A DNA stretch of 47,979 bases from Bacteroidota bacterium. Its GTDB lineage: Bacteria > Bacteroidota > Bacteroidia > UBA4408. The stretch lies in NCBI GenBank assembly GCA_963169745.1, contig CAUJCU010000006.1:1-47979 (forward strand). The letters are read 5' to 3'. The position numbers were made by a program, and so were the translations under genes. Shown here piece after piece: positions 37,001-45,800 of the stretch. Each line of letters opens with the position of its first letter. Position 1 is the first letter of the stretch. Below the pieces are notes generated by a model. That model made no database searches and was not told where the DNA came from. It worked only from the letters and a program-made list of their open reading frames with translations.

Positions 37001-38088
37001 TTATCTTCATCTAAAGTAATTTTTTGAGCCTTGTCTGTATGTCCATTATTGTAATAGCGAACCCAAAGTTCGGTACCTAAACTATCATATTTAATGGTAC
37101 AATAATCGTCATTCCCAGCACTGTTTTTTGTTTCGCCAGTAACATAAACATTTCCTTCATCATCAACTGCTAATGAGTTAGCTTGGTCGTTTTGGTTGGC
37201 TGTATTATTAAAAGTTTTTATCCATTTAACAATGCCTTGTTGGGATAGTTTAATTGTTTTAAAATCTAAACCTGAGCCTGTATTAGCATAAGTACCTGTA
37301 ATGTAAATATAACCTTGCGCATCTGTTACCGCTTGTGTTGCATGGTCAAAACCCACTCCTGTGCCAGTGGTACGAATGGTGTCTGTTGATGTACCGCCTG
37401 TAGTGTAGGTAATTTGGGCATAATCCCAATCTGTTAAACTATTTTGGCTACCTCCATTTACAAAAACATTTGAACCTATAATATCAATATCAAAAGGAAC
37501 ATCAGCCAATAAATAATTATATCTGTTACTCCATATAAAACTGCCGCTACTGTTTAATTTTATGGTAGTATAATCAAATAAAGTGCTGTTACCAATACTT
37601 GCACCTGTCAAATAAATATTACCTCCGTCAATAGTCAAAGCACTAACTAAATCAGCCCCGCTGCCTGTTCCATTATAAGTGTAGGTCCATAGTAGTGTAC
37701 CTGTACTATCATATTTTAAAATTAGGTAATCATAATTATTTGTGCTATTAGTATAGGTAAAACCGCCTAGTATAATATTGTAATTGTCATCAACAGCTAT
37801 TGTTGTTGCTTGGTCTCGATGATTACCTGTCCCTGTAAAAGTTGCTGTCCAAAGTGTGTCACCATTTTCATTGTACTTTGTCAAAAGTATATCTGCACCT
37901 GTGATGCTGTCAATATTTGAACCTGCCACATAAAGGTGCTTTAATGAGTCAATTGTTGTTGGTATTTTTATTACTGTGTCTTGCAACCCAAAGGCTGCTG
38001 TCCAAATAGGTGTTGATGCCGTTTGGGCTTGTGTTTGCTCCAATATAAAAAAGAGCAAGATTAATATTAATGAGATTATTTTTTTCAT
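34027..38088 (-). CDS. Large SBBP-repeat / DUF7948-like T9SS surface protein
   Basis: The 1353-residue exported protein has a signal peptide (1-21). An N-terminal set of propeller-like repeats at about 25-440 follows (patterns DTLWTATFTG, GTELWVRYYNN, IYLTGAS/VYVTGE), then a DUF7948-like domain at about 455-660 (FEENLGQL, YKLF-like QKLFAPNIFKNIDVEFR). SBBP beta-propeller repeats cover about 690-1240 (NIYITGLTNSPVFP, IGGTDADTLTC), and the T9SS sorting domain lies at about 1275-1353 (KVFPTITDNL, KGIYLLKIT). It is the first gene of a two-gene unit within the repeat-bracketed island. Surface display or adhesion is likely; the ligand is unknown. Confidence 0.88.
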   Translation of the reverse strand: MKKIISLILILLFFILEQTQAQTASTPIWTAAFGLQDTVIKIPTTIDSLKHLYVAGSNIDSITGADILLTKYNENGDTLWTATFTGTGNHRDQATTIAVDDNYNIILGGFTYTNSTNNYDYLILKYDSTGTLLWTYTYNGTGSGADLVSALTIDGGNIYLTGASIGNSTLFDYTTIKLNSSGSFIWSNRYNYLLADVPFDIDIIGSNVFVNGGSQNSLTDWDYAQITYTTGGTSTDTIRTTGTGVGFDHATQAVTDAQGYIYITGTYANTGSGLDFKTIKLSQQGIVKWIKTFNNTANQNDQANSLAVDDEGNVYVTGETKNSAGNDDYCTIKYDSLGTELWVRYYNNGHTDKAQKITLDEDKNIYVTGQSSNGSNLDFATLAYTTDGDSIWTQRFNDGNVDNMATNIIVKNGVVYVSGQSKSGNYYQYKTIAYDQAKYDKTDVPTNMVSSNSLVFEENLGQLIGTDGRTVNHVKFYSALNSPQLFFSNDTVHFNFAHHDTIPTNVDTLKRVDMLITGAKMRIFPLNPTRDYQNYYLPQCSSGATNVHNYQKLFAPNIFKNIDVEFRLSNAGLNMFYTIQKETPESKIEMQFQGADSIYLDQDGNLHIASNGVEEYFLLPNVWQVDASGYNVVGNISGQYSIGINNKVSIKLTGFDMAFKTKIAMSKLQMSGCSGIPTYFDQANIFHHTYYGQPDLLSTPYRCNDVSTAMTTDDDGNIYITGLTNSPVFPIYQNSNPGPFQQSISGSQDGFIISFNNDMVRRWTTHIGGTDADTLTCITYNPTDNNLYFGGTTASSNSPNWPLTQPPSAYWDNSYNGGQDAIYGSCGKNGAMQLITHIGGSGYDKATGICIAGDVVMLTGNTKSTNISVSNTPPSNGSFPTYSSSGGFIKSTNSGGQDIFLMKFAPDNSLTWSTLIGSNADDKAYDIEPYPIFRSSGANYFYLSGETQKTSNSGPFNGNPLNNGDFPLKEIAGSAYFQSMAGGFIMEFDNLEKMVWGTTVQYLKDFQSLKFSNNSIYAAGHTLYGGTVSCIEPTTAVGVPVCNSNGGYSHTSGELYLARFNTGGVLTYSMVDNAAIQNFETYDMPLERLIDMDANDNGDVFILTVALYGSNGSSTNFNPQTPTWAGCYYQDVSYNGVYGSGHSNQYDCAIISIDKYNNKNWASYLGGGVVDDLPAWAVYYPLLSDYPSGIACFQNKDLFVTGYTGNDCFYSPMVDAGMTPTGQAYFYDDVINSTQTNPTFDLWTDFDVFVTKFDMAAVNVGIKKETSNSNNSNKVFPTITDNLTNVYLNGQFSNKVSLSLIDIEGREIYNQSLTTNNTDKVLSLDLSTISKGIYLLKITGDKGNTESFKLIRK

Positions 38089-38304
38089 TTGTGATTTGTT
38101 TAATGAATGATTAAAAGTATAAAATTATTTTGATAATTTTGATATAAAATTGAGGTGTCAAGGTGGGTCGAAATGATTTAAGGTTGCAAAAAGGGTATTC
38201 GTTAAAATGGAAACAGTCGGAATGCTAATTGTGGTTGGGGTGCCTTTAGGAAGTTTTGGCTTTTTTATATTTTATAGTGTAAACCTATTTTAGAACAAGA
38301 CATT
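38089..38304. other. Intergenic region inside the island's right end
   Basis: No gene was recognised. It is the divergent space between the large surface-protein gene and the right repeat. No clear TAnnTTTG element for the leftward gene was found. Confidence 0.4.
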
Positions 38305-38418
38305 ATTCAATGTATGGATAAATTATTATCTTAAAAAGATATGAAGCCTGAATTTTAATACATAAATTTGAGTTTATTTGCAAAATCATAAATCACTATA
38401 TGAAAGGGGCTGGAAAAT
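38305..38418 (+). repeat. Right copy of 114-bp direct repeat
   Basis: This is the probable original copy, because it runs uninterrupted into the zinc protease gene that starts at 38400. It pairs with 32444-32557. The -7 element TAAATTTG is at 38363-38370. Confidence 0.95.
38363..38370 (+). promoter_or_regulatory. Putative -7 element of the zinc protease/rimK operon
   Basis: TAAATTTG fits TAnnTTTG and lies 29 bases before the ATG at 38400. No TTG was seen at the normal -33 spacing. The whole element lies within the direct repeat, so it exists twice in the window. Confidence 0.5.
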
Positions 38419-38840
38419 CCTTAAGTGTTATTGGGCGCAGAGAAAGGGTTAGTTTTCCTGAAATGAATTTGTATGATGTAGAGGCTAAAATTGATACCGG
38501 AGCTTATACTACAACTATTCATTGCCATGATGTAAAAGTTTGTGAAATTAATAGTAAGAGGGTACTTAGCTTCAAATTATTGGATCCTGAGCATACCAAC
38601 TATTGCAATTCTGAACAGATTTTTGAAAACTTCAAAATAAAAACATTTAAAAACTCATTTGGCGACCAAGAAGATCGGTACGTTATAAAAACCTTGATTG
38701 TATTGGGGAAAAGAAGGGTACGAAGCACCGTTTCACTAACAAGCCGAGCGAATATGCGCTATCCGGTGTTAATTGGACGAAAGCTTTTAAAACACCGATT
38801 TATAGTAAATGTTGCAGAAGAAAATATACTTACAAAATAA
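38400..38840 (+). CDS. RimK-associated ATP-dependent zinc protease family (RimB-like)
   Basis: The 146-residue protein belongs to the PF05618 family, which has a retropepsin-like fold despite its 'zinc protease' name. The active-site-like motif [11 protein letters not shown] is at 31-41 (Asp32, Thr33, Gly34), and [11 protein letters not shown]-like [12 protein letters not shown] appears at the C-terminus. Members are found beside rimK and linked to glutamate-tail modification of ribosomal protein S6. Here rimK starts 13 bases downstream. The first 19 bases of this gene belong to the direct repeat, so this is the gene whose 5' end was duplicated by the island. Confidence 0.88.
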   Translation: MKGAGKSLSVIGRRERVSFPEMNLYDVEAKIDTGAYTTTIHCHDVKVCEINSKRVLSFKLLDPEHTNYCNSEQIFENFKIKTFKNSFGDQEDRYVIKTLIVLGKRRVRSTVSLTSRANMRYPVLIGRKLLKHRFIVNVAEENILTK

Positions 38841-38853
38841 CAAAACTCAAACT

Positions 38854-39741
38854 ATGAGAATAGCCGTTTTATCCAGAAATCCGAATCTGTACTCCACCAA
38901 AAGACTTATAGAGGCCGGAAAACAGCGTGGTCACGATATGATTGTTTTAGATCACTTAAAGTGTGTATTGGTTATTGAACAAGGAAAACCTCGAATAGTA
39001 TATGGAGGTAAGGATATTGTAGGTATTGATGCCATTATACCCCGAATTGGAGCTTCGGTAACTTTTTATGGAGCTGCTGTGGTGCGGCAGTTTGAACAAA
39101 TGAAGGTGTTTTCTGCTGTAGAGTCTCAAGCTTTGGTTCGCTCGCGCGATAAATTGAGAAGCTTGCAGTTGCTGGCTAAATCGGGTATTGGCATGCCTAA
39201 AACGGTTTTTGCCTCTCTCCCCAAAGATATAGATAATGTTTTGGAACAAGCCGGAGGCACTCCAGTAGTTATAAAACTGCTCGAAGGAACACAAGGAATA
39301 GGAGTAATTTTAGCAGAAACAAGAAACTCAGCGAAATCCGTAATTGAAGCATTTTGGGGTGTTGAAGTAAACATTTTGGTGCAAGAGTTTATTAAAGAAG
39401 CAAAGGGAGCAGATGTAAGAGCTTTTATTGTTGATGGCCAAATAGTAGGTGCTATGAAAAGACAAGGGGCAGCCGGTGATTTTAGGTCTAACTTACACCG
39501 TGGCGGGGTAGCTACTATAGTAGATTTGACCCCCGAAGAAAAAGCCACTGCAATTAAAGCAGCTAAAAAGTTAGGATTGGCTATTGCCGGTGTTGATATG
39601 CTACGCAGCAATAGAGGGCCTTTGGTAATGGAGGTAAACTCCTCTCCCGGCTTAGAAGGTATTGAGGGAGCTACTAAAGTTGACATAGCTGGAAAAATAA
39701 TTGAATATGTTGAACGAAACGAATTTACAAGTCAAGAATAA
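38854..39741 (+). CDS. rimK: RimK alpha-L-glutamate ligase
   Basis: This ATP-grasp ligase adds glutamate residues to the C-terminus of ribosomal protein S6. The 295-residue protein starts with [18 protein letters not shown] at ATG 38854. ATP-grasp segments are visible in [55 protein letters not shown] and the metal site [14 protein letters not shown]. The longer frame up to 38809 overlaps the previous gene and lacks family similarity. It forms an operon with the RimB-like gene. Confidence 0.94.
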   Translation: MRIAVLSRNPNLYSTKRLIEAGKQRGHDMIVLDHLKCVLVIEQGKPRIVYGGKDIVGIDAIIPRIGASVTFYGAAVVRQFEQMKVFSAVESQALVRSRDKLRSLQLLAKSGIGMPKTVFASLPKDIDNVLEQAGGTPVVIKLLEGTQGIGVILAETRNSAKSVIEAFWGVEVNILVQEFIKEAKGADVRAFIVDGQIVGAMKRQGAAGDFRSNLHRGGVATIVDLTPEEKATAIKAAKKLGLAIAGVDMLRSNRGPLVMEVNSSPGLEGIEGATKVDIAGKIIEYVERNEFTSQE

Positions 39742-39828
39742 AAACAATTCTTAATTTACAAACTGTGAGAAGCATAAATAGAATATCTGTTTTGAAGCAA
39801 TCATTTTGAGATATAAAATGGAATAATT

Positions 39829-41415
39829 ATGCAACAAAAAGAGGTTGATTTTTTGGTTATTGGTTCCGGAATTGCCGGTATTAGCTATGCATTGAAGGTT
39901 GCCTCGTATGGAAAGGTACTGATGCTTACTAAAGCCGATGAAGATGAAAGCAATACGAAATATGCCCAAGGGGGTATTGCAGCCGTTATGTATGAACCCG
40001 ACTCTTTTTACAAACACATTGAAGATACATTAATTTGTGGCGATGGCGAGTGCGATGAGAATATAGTAAAGATTGTAGTTGAAGAATCAAAAGAAAGAAT
40101 AAATGAGCTTATATCATGGGGAACACATTTTGACAAAACAGAGAGTGGAGTTTATGACTTAGCTAAAGAAGGGGGGCATTCGGAACACCGGGTATTACAT
40201 CATAAAGACAATACAGGCTTTGAAATTGAGCGGGCTTTGTTAGCTCAAGTTCATGCTCATCCTAATATTGAAATACAATCACACTACTTTGCCATGGAGT
40301 TAATTACTCAGCATCATAAAGGCGTGTGGGTAAACAGCCAAACTCCCGGAGTAGAATGTTATGGGGTGTATGCATTAAATTTAAAAACACAAAAAGTAGA
40401 AGTTGTTCTTGCTAAAACTACATTAATGGCAAGCGGGGGTTGTGGTAATATATATGAAAGTACCACCAATCCGGTAATTGCAACAGGAGATGGAGTAGCT
40501 ATGGTATATCGGGCTAAAGGAAAAATTAAAGATATGGAATTTATTCAATTCCATCCTACAGCCTTATACCAACCGGGGAAACATCCCTCATTTCTTGTTT
40601 CTGAAGCAGTAAGAGGCTTTGGGGCTGTTTTACGCAACCAGTCAGGCGATGCCTTTATGGAAAAATATGACCATCGAAAAGATCTTGCCCCACGTGATAT
40701 TGTTGCAAGGGCTATTGACAATGAAATGAAAACTCGGGGTGATGATTTTGTCTATTTAGATTGTACCGCTTTGAATAATGATGAGTTTATTAATCACTTC
40801 CCTAATATATACAATAAATGTCTTTCACTAAATATTAACCTTTTTGAAAGCTATATTCCCGTAGTTCCTGCGGCACATTATATGTGTGGAGGCATACAGG
40901 TTGATGAGTATGGAAGGAGCAGTATTCAAAATTTATATGCAGTAGGTGAATGCTCACGAACTGGCTTACATGGAGCTAACCGATTAGCATCAAACTCGCT
41001 GCTGGAGGCCTTGGTTTTTGCACACCGTGCGGCTGTTCACGCTTCTGGCCGAATTAATAGTATTGTTTTTATGCAAGGAATACCCTCTTGGAACGATGAA
41101 GGCACTGCCAGCCCCGAGGAGATGATTTTAATTACCCAAAGCTTAAAGGAATTACAGGCTATTATGAGCAATTACGTAGGTATAGTGCGTAGTAATTTAA
41201 GGTTGAAAAGAGCTTTTGACAGGTTGTTGATTTTACACATGGAAATTGAAGATTTACACGAAAGAACAACGGTAAACAAAGCTTTGTATGAACTTCGAAA
41301 TATGATAAAGGTAGGTTACATCATCATAAAACATGCTATGCAAAGAAAAGAAAGCAAGGGCCTTCATTATAATTTAGACCACTTTAATCATCAGGTGCGC
41401 AGGAAAACAGAATAG
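39829..41415 (+). CDS. nadB: L-aspartate oxidase
   Basis: The first enzyme of de novo NAD synthesis: it oxidises L-aspartate to iminoaspartate using FAD. The 528-residue protein has the FAD motif GSGIAGISYA (11-20), the TKYAQGGIAAV block near 43-53, a capping domain with EAVRGFGAVLRN, and the C-terminal GANRLASNSLLEALVFAHRAA that separates NadB from SdhA-type flavoproteins. It is complete. nadA and nadC are not in this window. It converges on mqnE with 17 bases between stops. Confidence 0.95.
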   Translation: MQQKEVDFLVIGSGIAGISYALKVASYGKVLMLTKADEDESNTKYAQGGIAAVMYEPDSFYKHIEDTLICGDGECDENIVKIVVEESKERINELISWGTHFDKTESGVYDLAKEGGHSEHRVLHHKDNTGFEIERALLAQVHAHPNIEIQSHYFAMELITQHHKGVWVNSQTPGVECYGVYALNLKTQKVEVVLAKTTLMASGGCGNIYESTTNPVIATGDGVAMVYRAKGKIKDMEFIQFHPTALYQPGKHPSFLVSEAVRGFGAVLRNQSGDAFMEKYDHRKDLAPRDIVARAIDNEMKTRGDDFVYLDCTALNNDEFINHFPNIYNKCLSLNINLFESYIPVVPAAHYMCGGIQVDEYGRSSIQNLYAVGECSRTGLHGANRLASNSLLEALVFAHRAAVHASGRINSIVFMQGIPSWNDEGTASPEEMILITQSLKELQAIMSNYVGIVRSNLRLKRAFDRLLILHMEIEDLHERTTVNKALYELRNMIKVGYIIIKHAMQRKESKGLHYNLDHFNHQVRRKTE

Positions 41416-41432
41416 CTACTTTTTAAAGAAAA

Positions 41433-42560
41433 TTAATCCGCATACTCTTTGATAATATTGTAGAGTGTATCACGCTCTGCGGGAATTCTGCCTCCTTGTT
41501 TTATTAAAGCAACCAGCTCCTCGGTACTTAATGAAGGATGACTATCTTCGGCACCTGCCATACTGTAAATTTTTGTCGAATCATCAATAGTGCCATCTAT
41601 ATCATCAACCCCAAAACTCATACTTATTTGCGCTGTACTTTTGCCTATCATAGGCCAATAGGCTTTAAGATGCTTAAAATTATCCAAAAAAATACGGGCA
41701 ATAGCATAATTTCGAAGATCTTCAATAATACTTACTTCGGCAATATGACTCATTTGGTTGTTTTTGTTACGAAACTTTAAAGGAATAAAAGTATTAAAGC
41801 CACCGGTTTTATCTTGTAATAAACGTAAGCGATTCATGTGATCAACACGGTGTGTAAAACTCTCGATATGACCATACAGCATTGTGGCATTACTGGGCAT
41901 GCCTATACGGTGAGCAGTTTCATGAATTTCAAGCCATTGAGCACTAGTTGCTTTGTCAGCACAAATTTGTGCTCGCAGTTCTTCATCAAAAATTTCAGCT
42001 CCTCCGCCAGGTAATGAGTTTTGCCCGTGGTCTTTAAGAATTTGCAGCCCTTCTTTATACGTAACTTTGGCCTTACGGCACATATATTCTAGCTCTACCG
42101 CAGTAAATGCTTTTACATGTATATCAGGTCTAATTGTTTTAATTTTTTGAATTAGTGAGGCAAAATAATGCAATCCCATTTTAGGATGTACACCGCCCAC
42201 AATATGCACTTCAGTAATGGGTTGCGAGTCGTATGTCTTTAGTTTATTCAGAATTTCCTCTTCGGTCATTTCCCAACCCTCCTCTTTCTGCTTGGTTAAG
42301 CGTGAGTAGCTGCAAAATTTACAATCATATACACAAATGTTTGTAGGCTCAATATGAAAGTTGCGGTTAAAATAAGTATAATTTCCATTTTTTCGTACTC
42401 TTACAATATTAGCTAAACGTCCCGTAAAACTTAAAGAACCATGTTCATACAAATACAAACATTCTTGAGTGCTTATACGTTCTCCTGCCCGAACTTTCTT
42501 TTCTATGATTTTATGTAAAGGGCTATTTAGACTACTTGTTTCAATTTTACTAGGAATCAT
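41433..42560 (-). CDS. mqnE: Aminofutalosine synthase MqnE
   Basis: A radical SAM enzyme of the futalosine pathway of menaquinone synthesis, which joins 3-[(1-carboxyvinyl)oxy]benzoate to SAM to give aminofutalosine. The 375-residue protein has the cluster motif CVYDCKFC near 76-83, TEVHIVGGVHPKMGL near 115-129 and ADKATSAQWLEIHETAHRIGMPSNATMLYGHIE (here read in parts), which are typical of MqnE rather than MqnC. A -7-like CATCTTTG (42598-42591, minus strand) lies 31 bases before the ATG. It indicates that this organism makes menaquinone by the futalosine route. Confidence 0.9.
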   Translation of the reverse strand: MIPSKIETSSLNSPLHKIIEKKVRAGERISTQECLYLYEHGSLSFTGRLANIVRVRKNGNYTYFNRNFHIEPTNICVYDCKFCSYSRLTKQKEEGWEMTEEEILNKLKTYDSQPITEVHIVGGVHPKMGLHYFASLIQKIKTIRPDIHVKAFTAVELEYMCRKAKVTYKEGLQILKDHGQNSLPGGGAEIFDEELRAQICADKATSAQWLEIHETAHRIGMPSNATMLYGHIESFTHRVDHMNRLRLLQDKTGGFNTFIPLKFRNKNNQMSHIAEVSIIEDLRNYAIARIFLDNFKHLKAYWPMIGKSTAQISMSFGVDDIDGTIDDSTKIYSMAGAEDSHPSLSTEELVALIKQGGRIPAERDTLYNIIKEYAD

Positions 42561-42897
42561 AAACTTAAAAGTACTGTTATTAGAATTTTACAAAGATGCG
42601 AATTTAAACTCCCAAAGATTAAAATAATTAAGTAAACAAAACCTAAGCTATTGAATTGTATTACATTATGCAAGTAAAATCAATTTGGATATGAAGCAAA
42701 AAGAGGGCTAAATGTTGGCTGCTTCCATATCATTCAGCCATTTTATGAAAAAGAAAACACCAGTAGAAGATTGAAAAGAGTTAAAATTATACCCGTTTGT
42801 CAATTTTTTGATTATTTTAGCAACTTAGAATTTAACATCTGAAGTGTGTTTTATTTTAGATTATTACCGCATTTATAACGATTATTATATTTTATCC
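42561..42897. other. Intergenic region with two competing hairpins
   Basis: No gene was recognised. GATATGAAGC (42688-42697) can pair with GCTTCCATATC (42721-42731) with a one-base bulge, and TGGCTG (42716-42721) with CAGCCA (42735-42740). The two stems overlap and exclude each other. They lie about 160-210 bases before the giant surface-protein gene and on the far side from mqnE. No exact -7 element was found for the giant gene. Confidence 0.4.
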
Positions 42898-45800
42898 ATG
42901 AAACGCTTTTTATTTCTTTTCCCCATTACGGCTTTAATCTTTATGGGGGCTTATAATAGCCTATTTGCACAAACTTCTGTACAAGTGCTTTCTGTGATGC
43001 CCACACCTAACCAGCCCGATGTTTCCACAAGTGCTAATGTAATTTTTTATTTTAATAAACCGGTTAAAAGATTGCCAACAAACATATTTTTTCCTATTAC
43101 AAGCCCAAGGCCCCGATTGTTTGGAAGTTATTATGGTCTTTATAACATTTTTTCCAATACTGGAAACGGGTCATCAACTTATACCTATAACTACACTCAA
43201 GATTTTAAACCAGGTGAGAGAATAAGAGTTAGTTTACCAAGTGCAACCGGAACAGATAATACTACTTTAAACCACCCCTATCAGTTTGAATTTTCTGTTG
43301 CTGCAGGTATAGGAACAGCCCGTTTTACTTCTCATAATATTACACAGAACTCAAAATATTTACGCTCTATTACTGCCGGAGATTGGGATAGGGATGGATT
43401 AATAGATTATGCCATAACTTCATACAGCGGAGGGTCACTCCCTGCTGTTGAAATAGTGAAAAACAATGGGAGTTTACAGTTTTCTGTTGCCGCATCTTTT
43501 TATGATTCAACAGGAGGTAGTGTTGCTATTGCCTCAGGCGATTTGGATAATGATGGAGATATTGATTTGGTAACTGCAGTTCCAACGGCTAACAATAAAA
43601 TATGCTTTTACCAAAATGGAGGAACGGGAAATTTTACTCAGGAATTTTCGGCATGGAATACAGAAGCTGCACGAAACATTCAACTGGCTGATATGGATGG
43701 AGATGGTGATTTGGACATTGTATGCAGCAACCCTACTACCGGAAGATTGTTTTACTATATTAATACTGGGGCAGGTAGCTTTAGCACGAGGTTTAATACC
43801 AACCCGGTTGTAATTAATACAATAACAAATATCAACTCATTTGCTATTGCTGATTTTAATAATGATGGTTTATTTGATGTAGCCATTGGTCGTACAACTT
43901 CTGGATTTATACGTATTCATTACAACACTCCGGCAACACCAGGAACATTTCAGGCCGCTTTGGCTATTAATCCTATAGGGACTAATACAGAATTGTCAGA
44001 ATTGAAAACGTTGGACTATGATCAGGATGGAAACATGGACCTAGTTGCTCTTAAGAAAAATGACAATACTGTGGTGCTTATTAAAAACAATTTTCCAACG
44101 CAAGGGGCTGGAGGCTTTACAATTACGCAAACACTTACGCTCAGCAATCCCCCAAGTGCTGTTGAGGCTGCTGATTTTGATGGCGATGGTGATTTTGACT
44201 TGTATGTTGGTGGAAGTCCGGCAGTTTATTTACAGAATAATAGCAGTACCTTTACCATTACTACTAATGAAACAGGTGGTAGTCCCAATTATATTTGCTC
44301 AGCCGACTTTGATAGCGATGGGGATATTGATATAATCGGGGACAAGGCAAGTTCTATGGCTGCTTACGAAAATCAAGAATATATCGTATCGGCTACATCA
44401 GGGCCATTATATTGTGCAGGAACTTATGGTTATTTCTCAGCATCTGTTAGCCCCGGCTACTGGCCCACAACAAATTTTACACTTCAACTTTCAAATGATA
44501 CAGGGGGCTTTAATACACCGGTAAACTTAGGAAACTATACCGGAAATTATGGATATAGTAATTATTATTTTATTCCGGCTAACACTCCTACAGGTACTGG
44601 TTATCGCATACGCTGGGTAAATAATTTAACCGGGTCAACGGTGGTTCCATCTGCTGCGTTTACAATTTATGCAAAACCAATACAATTTAATGTGAGTGGG
44701 GGTGATACTATTTGCCCAACAGGATTTACTTCTATTAACTTATCAGGCAGTCAAACAGGTATAACTTATGAGCTATATAAAAATGATACGACATTAATTG
44801 CTACTCAAACAGGAGACGGTTTCCCTTTGTCTTTTAATAACATCAACCAAAGTGGGATATATAGAATTACAGCTTTAAACACCCCTTACTGCCCTATGCA
44901 AATGGCAGACTCTGCTGTTGTTGTTGTTTCAGGCGTGCCACTTTCTGTTAATAGCGCCATCCCCGCTATAAATGCCCTAGCTGCTGCTTATACTACCAAC
45001 ATCAGTAGTATTTTGAACGGAAATGTCCCTGTTTCATCTTCATCAGGCACATATTTTAAAATTTATGGTGCTCAAAGCGGATTAAAGTCTGGAACATACT
45101 CTTTACCTGTTTCCAACACCATGTTGTTTAACCCAACAAATGATTTTAAACCCGGAGAAGAAGTTTGGGTAAGTCATGTTTCGGGAACACCGGGTATAAA
45201 CTGTACTATGATACCAGGATTTACCTATAGACTAACTACTCAAGCCGCTTCAGCCCCCGCAAACTTTAACCCGGTCAATAACCCCAATTTACAAGGTACG
45301 CGCTTTGCAGGTTTAACTGCCGCTGATTTTAATAATGATGGACAGGTGGACAATGCTTTTATTGGATTTTTTGAGATGGGAGTTGGAGGTTTTGGTGTGG
45401 GGAGTGATTCGGGTTTATTTTATGTTTGCTTGAATACTGGAAATGGGAATTTTTCAAGCCCCCAAAGTATATCTGTAGGGAACAAAAATCTTATGGCCAT
45501 AGATAAAGCAGATTTAGATAATGACGGAGATATTGATTTAATTCTATCATACGATAGTGGGGTTTTAATTTTCAGCAATAACGGAGTAGGAGGATTTACT
45601 CAAACTCAAGATATTAATCTTGGGTCAGCTGTAGTTGATATTGCTGTTGCTGATTTTAATGCTGATGGCTTGCTGGATATTGCAGCCGCGAAAGGAAGTA
45701 ATGGGCTCGTTATTGTGACGAATTTAGGCGGGCAAGGATTTGTACCACTCACTACAATTACAACAGGCTTTAATCACCGTCACATTGCTGTTATTGATTA

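Larger units (their letters stand above)
32444..38418. mobile_element. Putative inserted island bracketed by direct repeats
   Basis: Two minus-strand T9SS surface-protein genes fill the space between the two 114-bp direct repeats. No transposase, integrase or tRNA is inside. The arrangement (intact gene start at the right copy, promoter plus truncated start at the left copy) is what an insertion with duplication of a gene's 5' end would leave. Recombination between the repeats would delete 5861 bases and restore one promoter. Confidence 0.6.

Noticed and set aside
32444-38418. Island as an insertion sequence or integrative element
   Set aside because: No transposase, integrase, relaxase or terminal inverted repeats are visible, and direct repeats of 114 bp do not fit a transposition footprint. 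It is kept only as a putative inserted segment.
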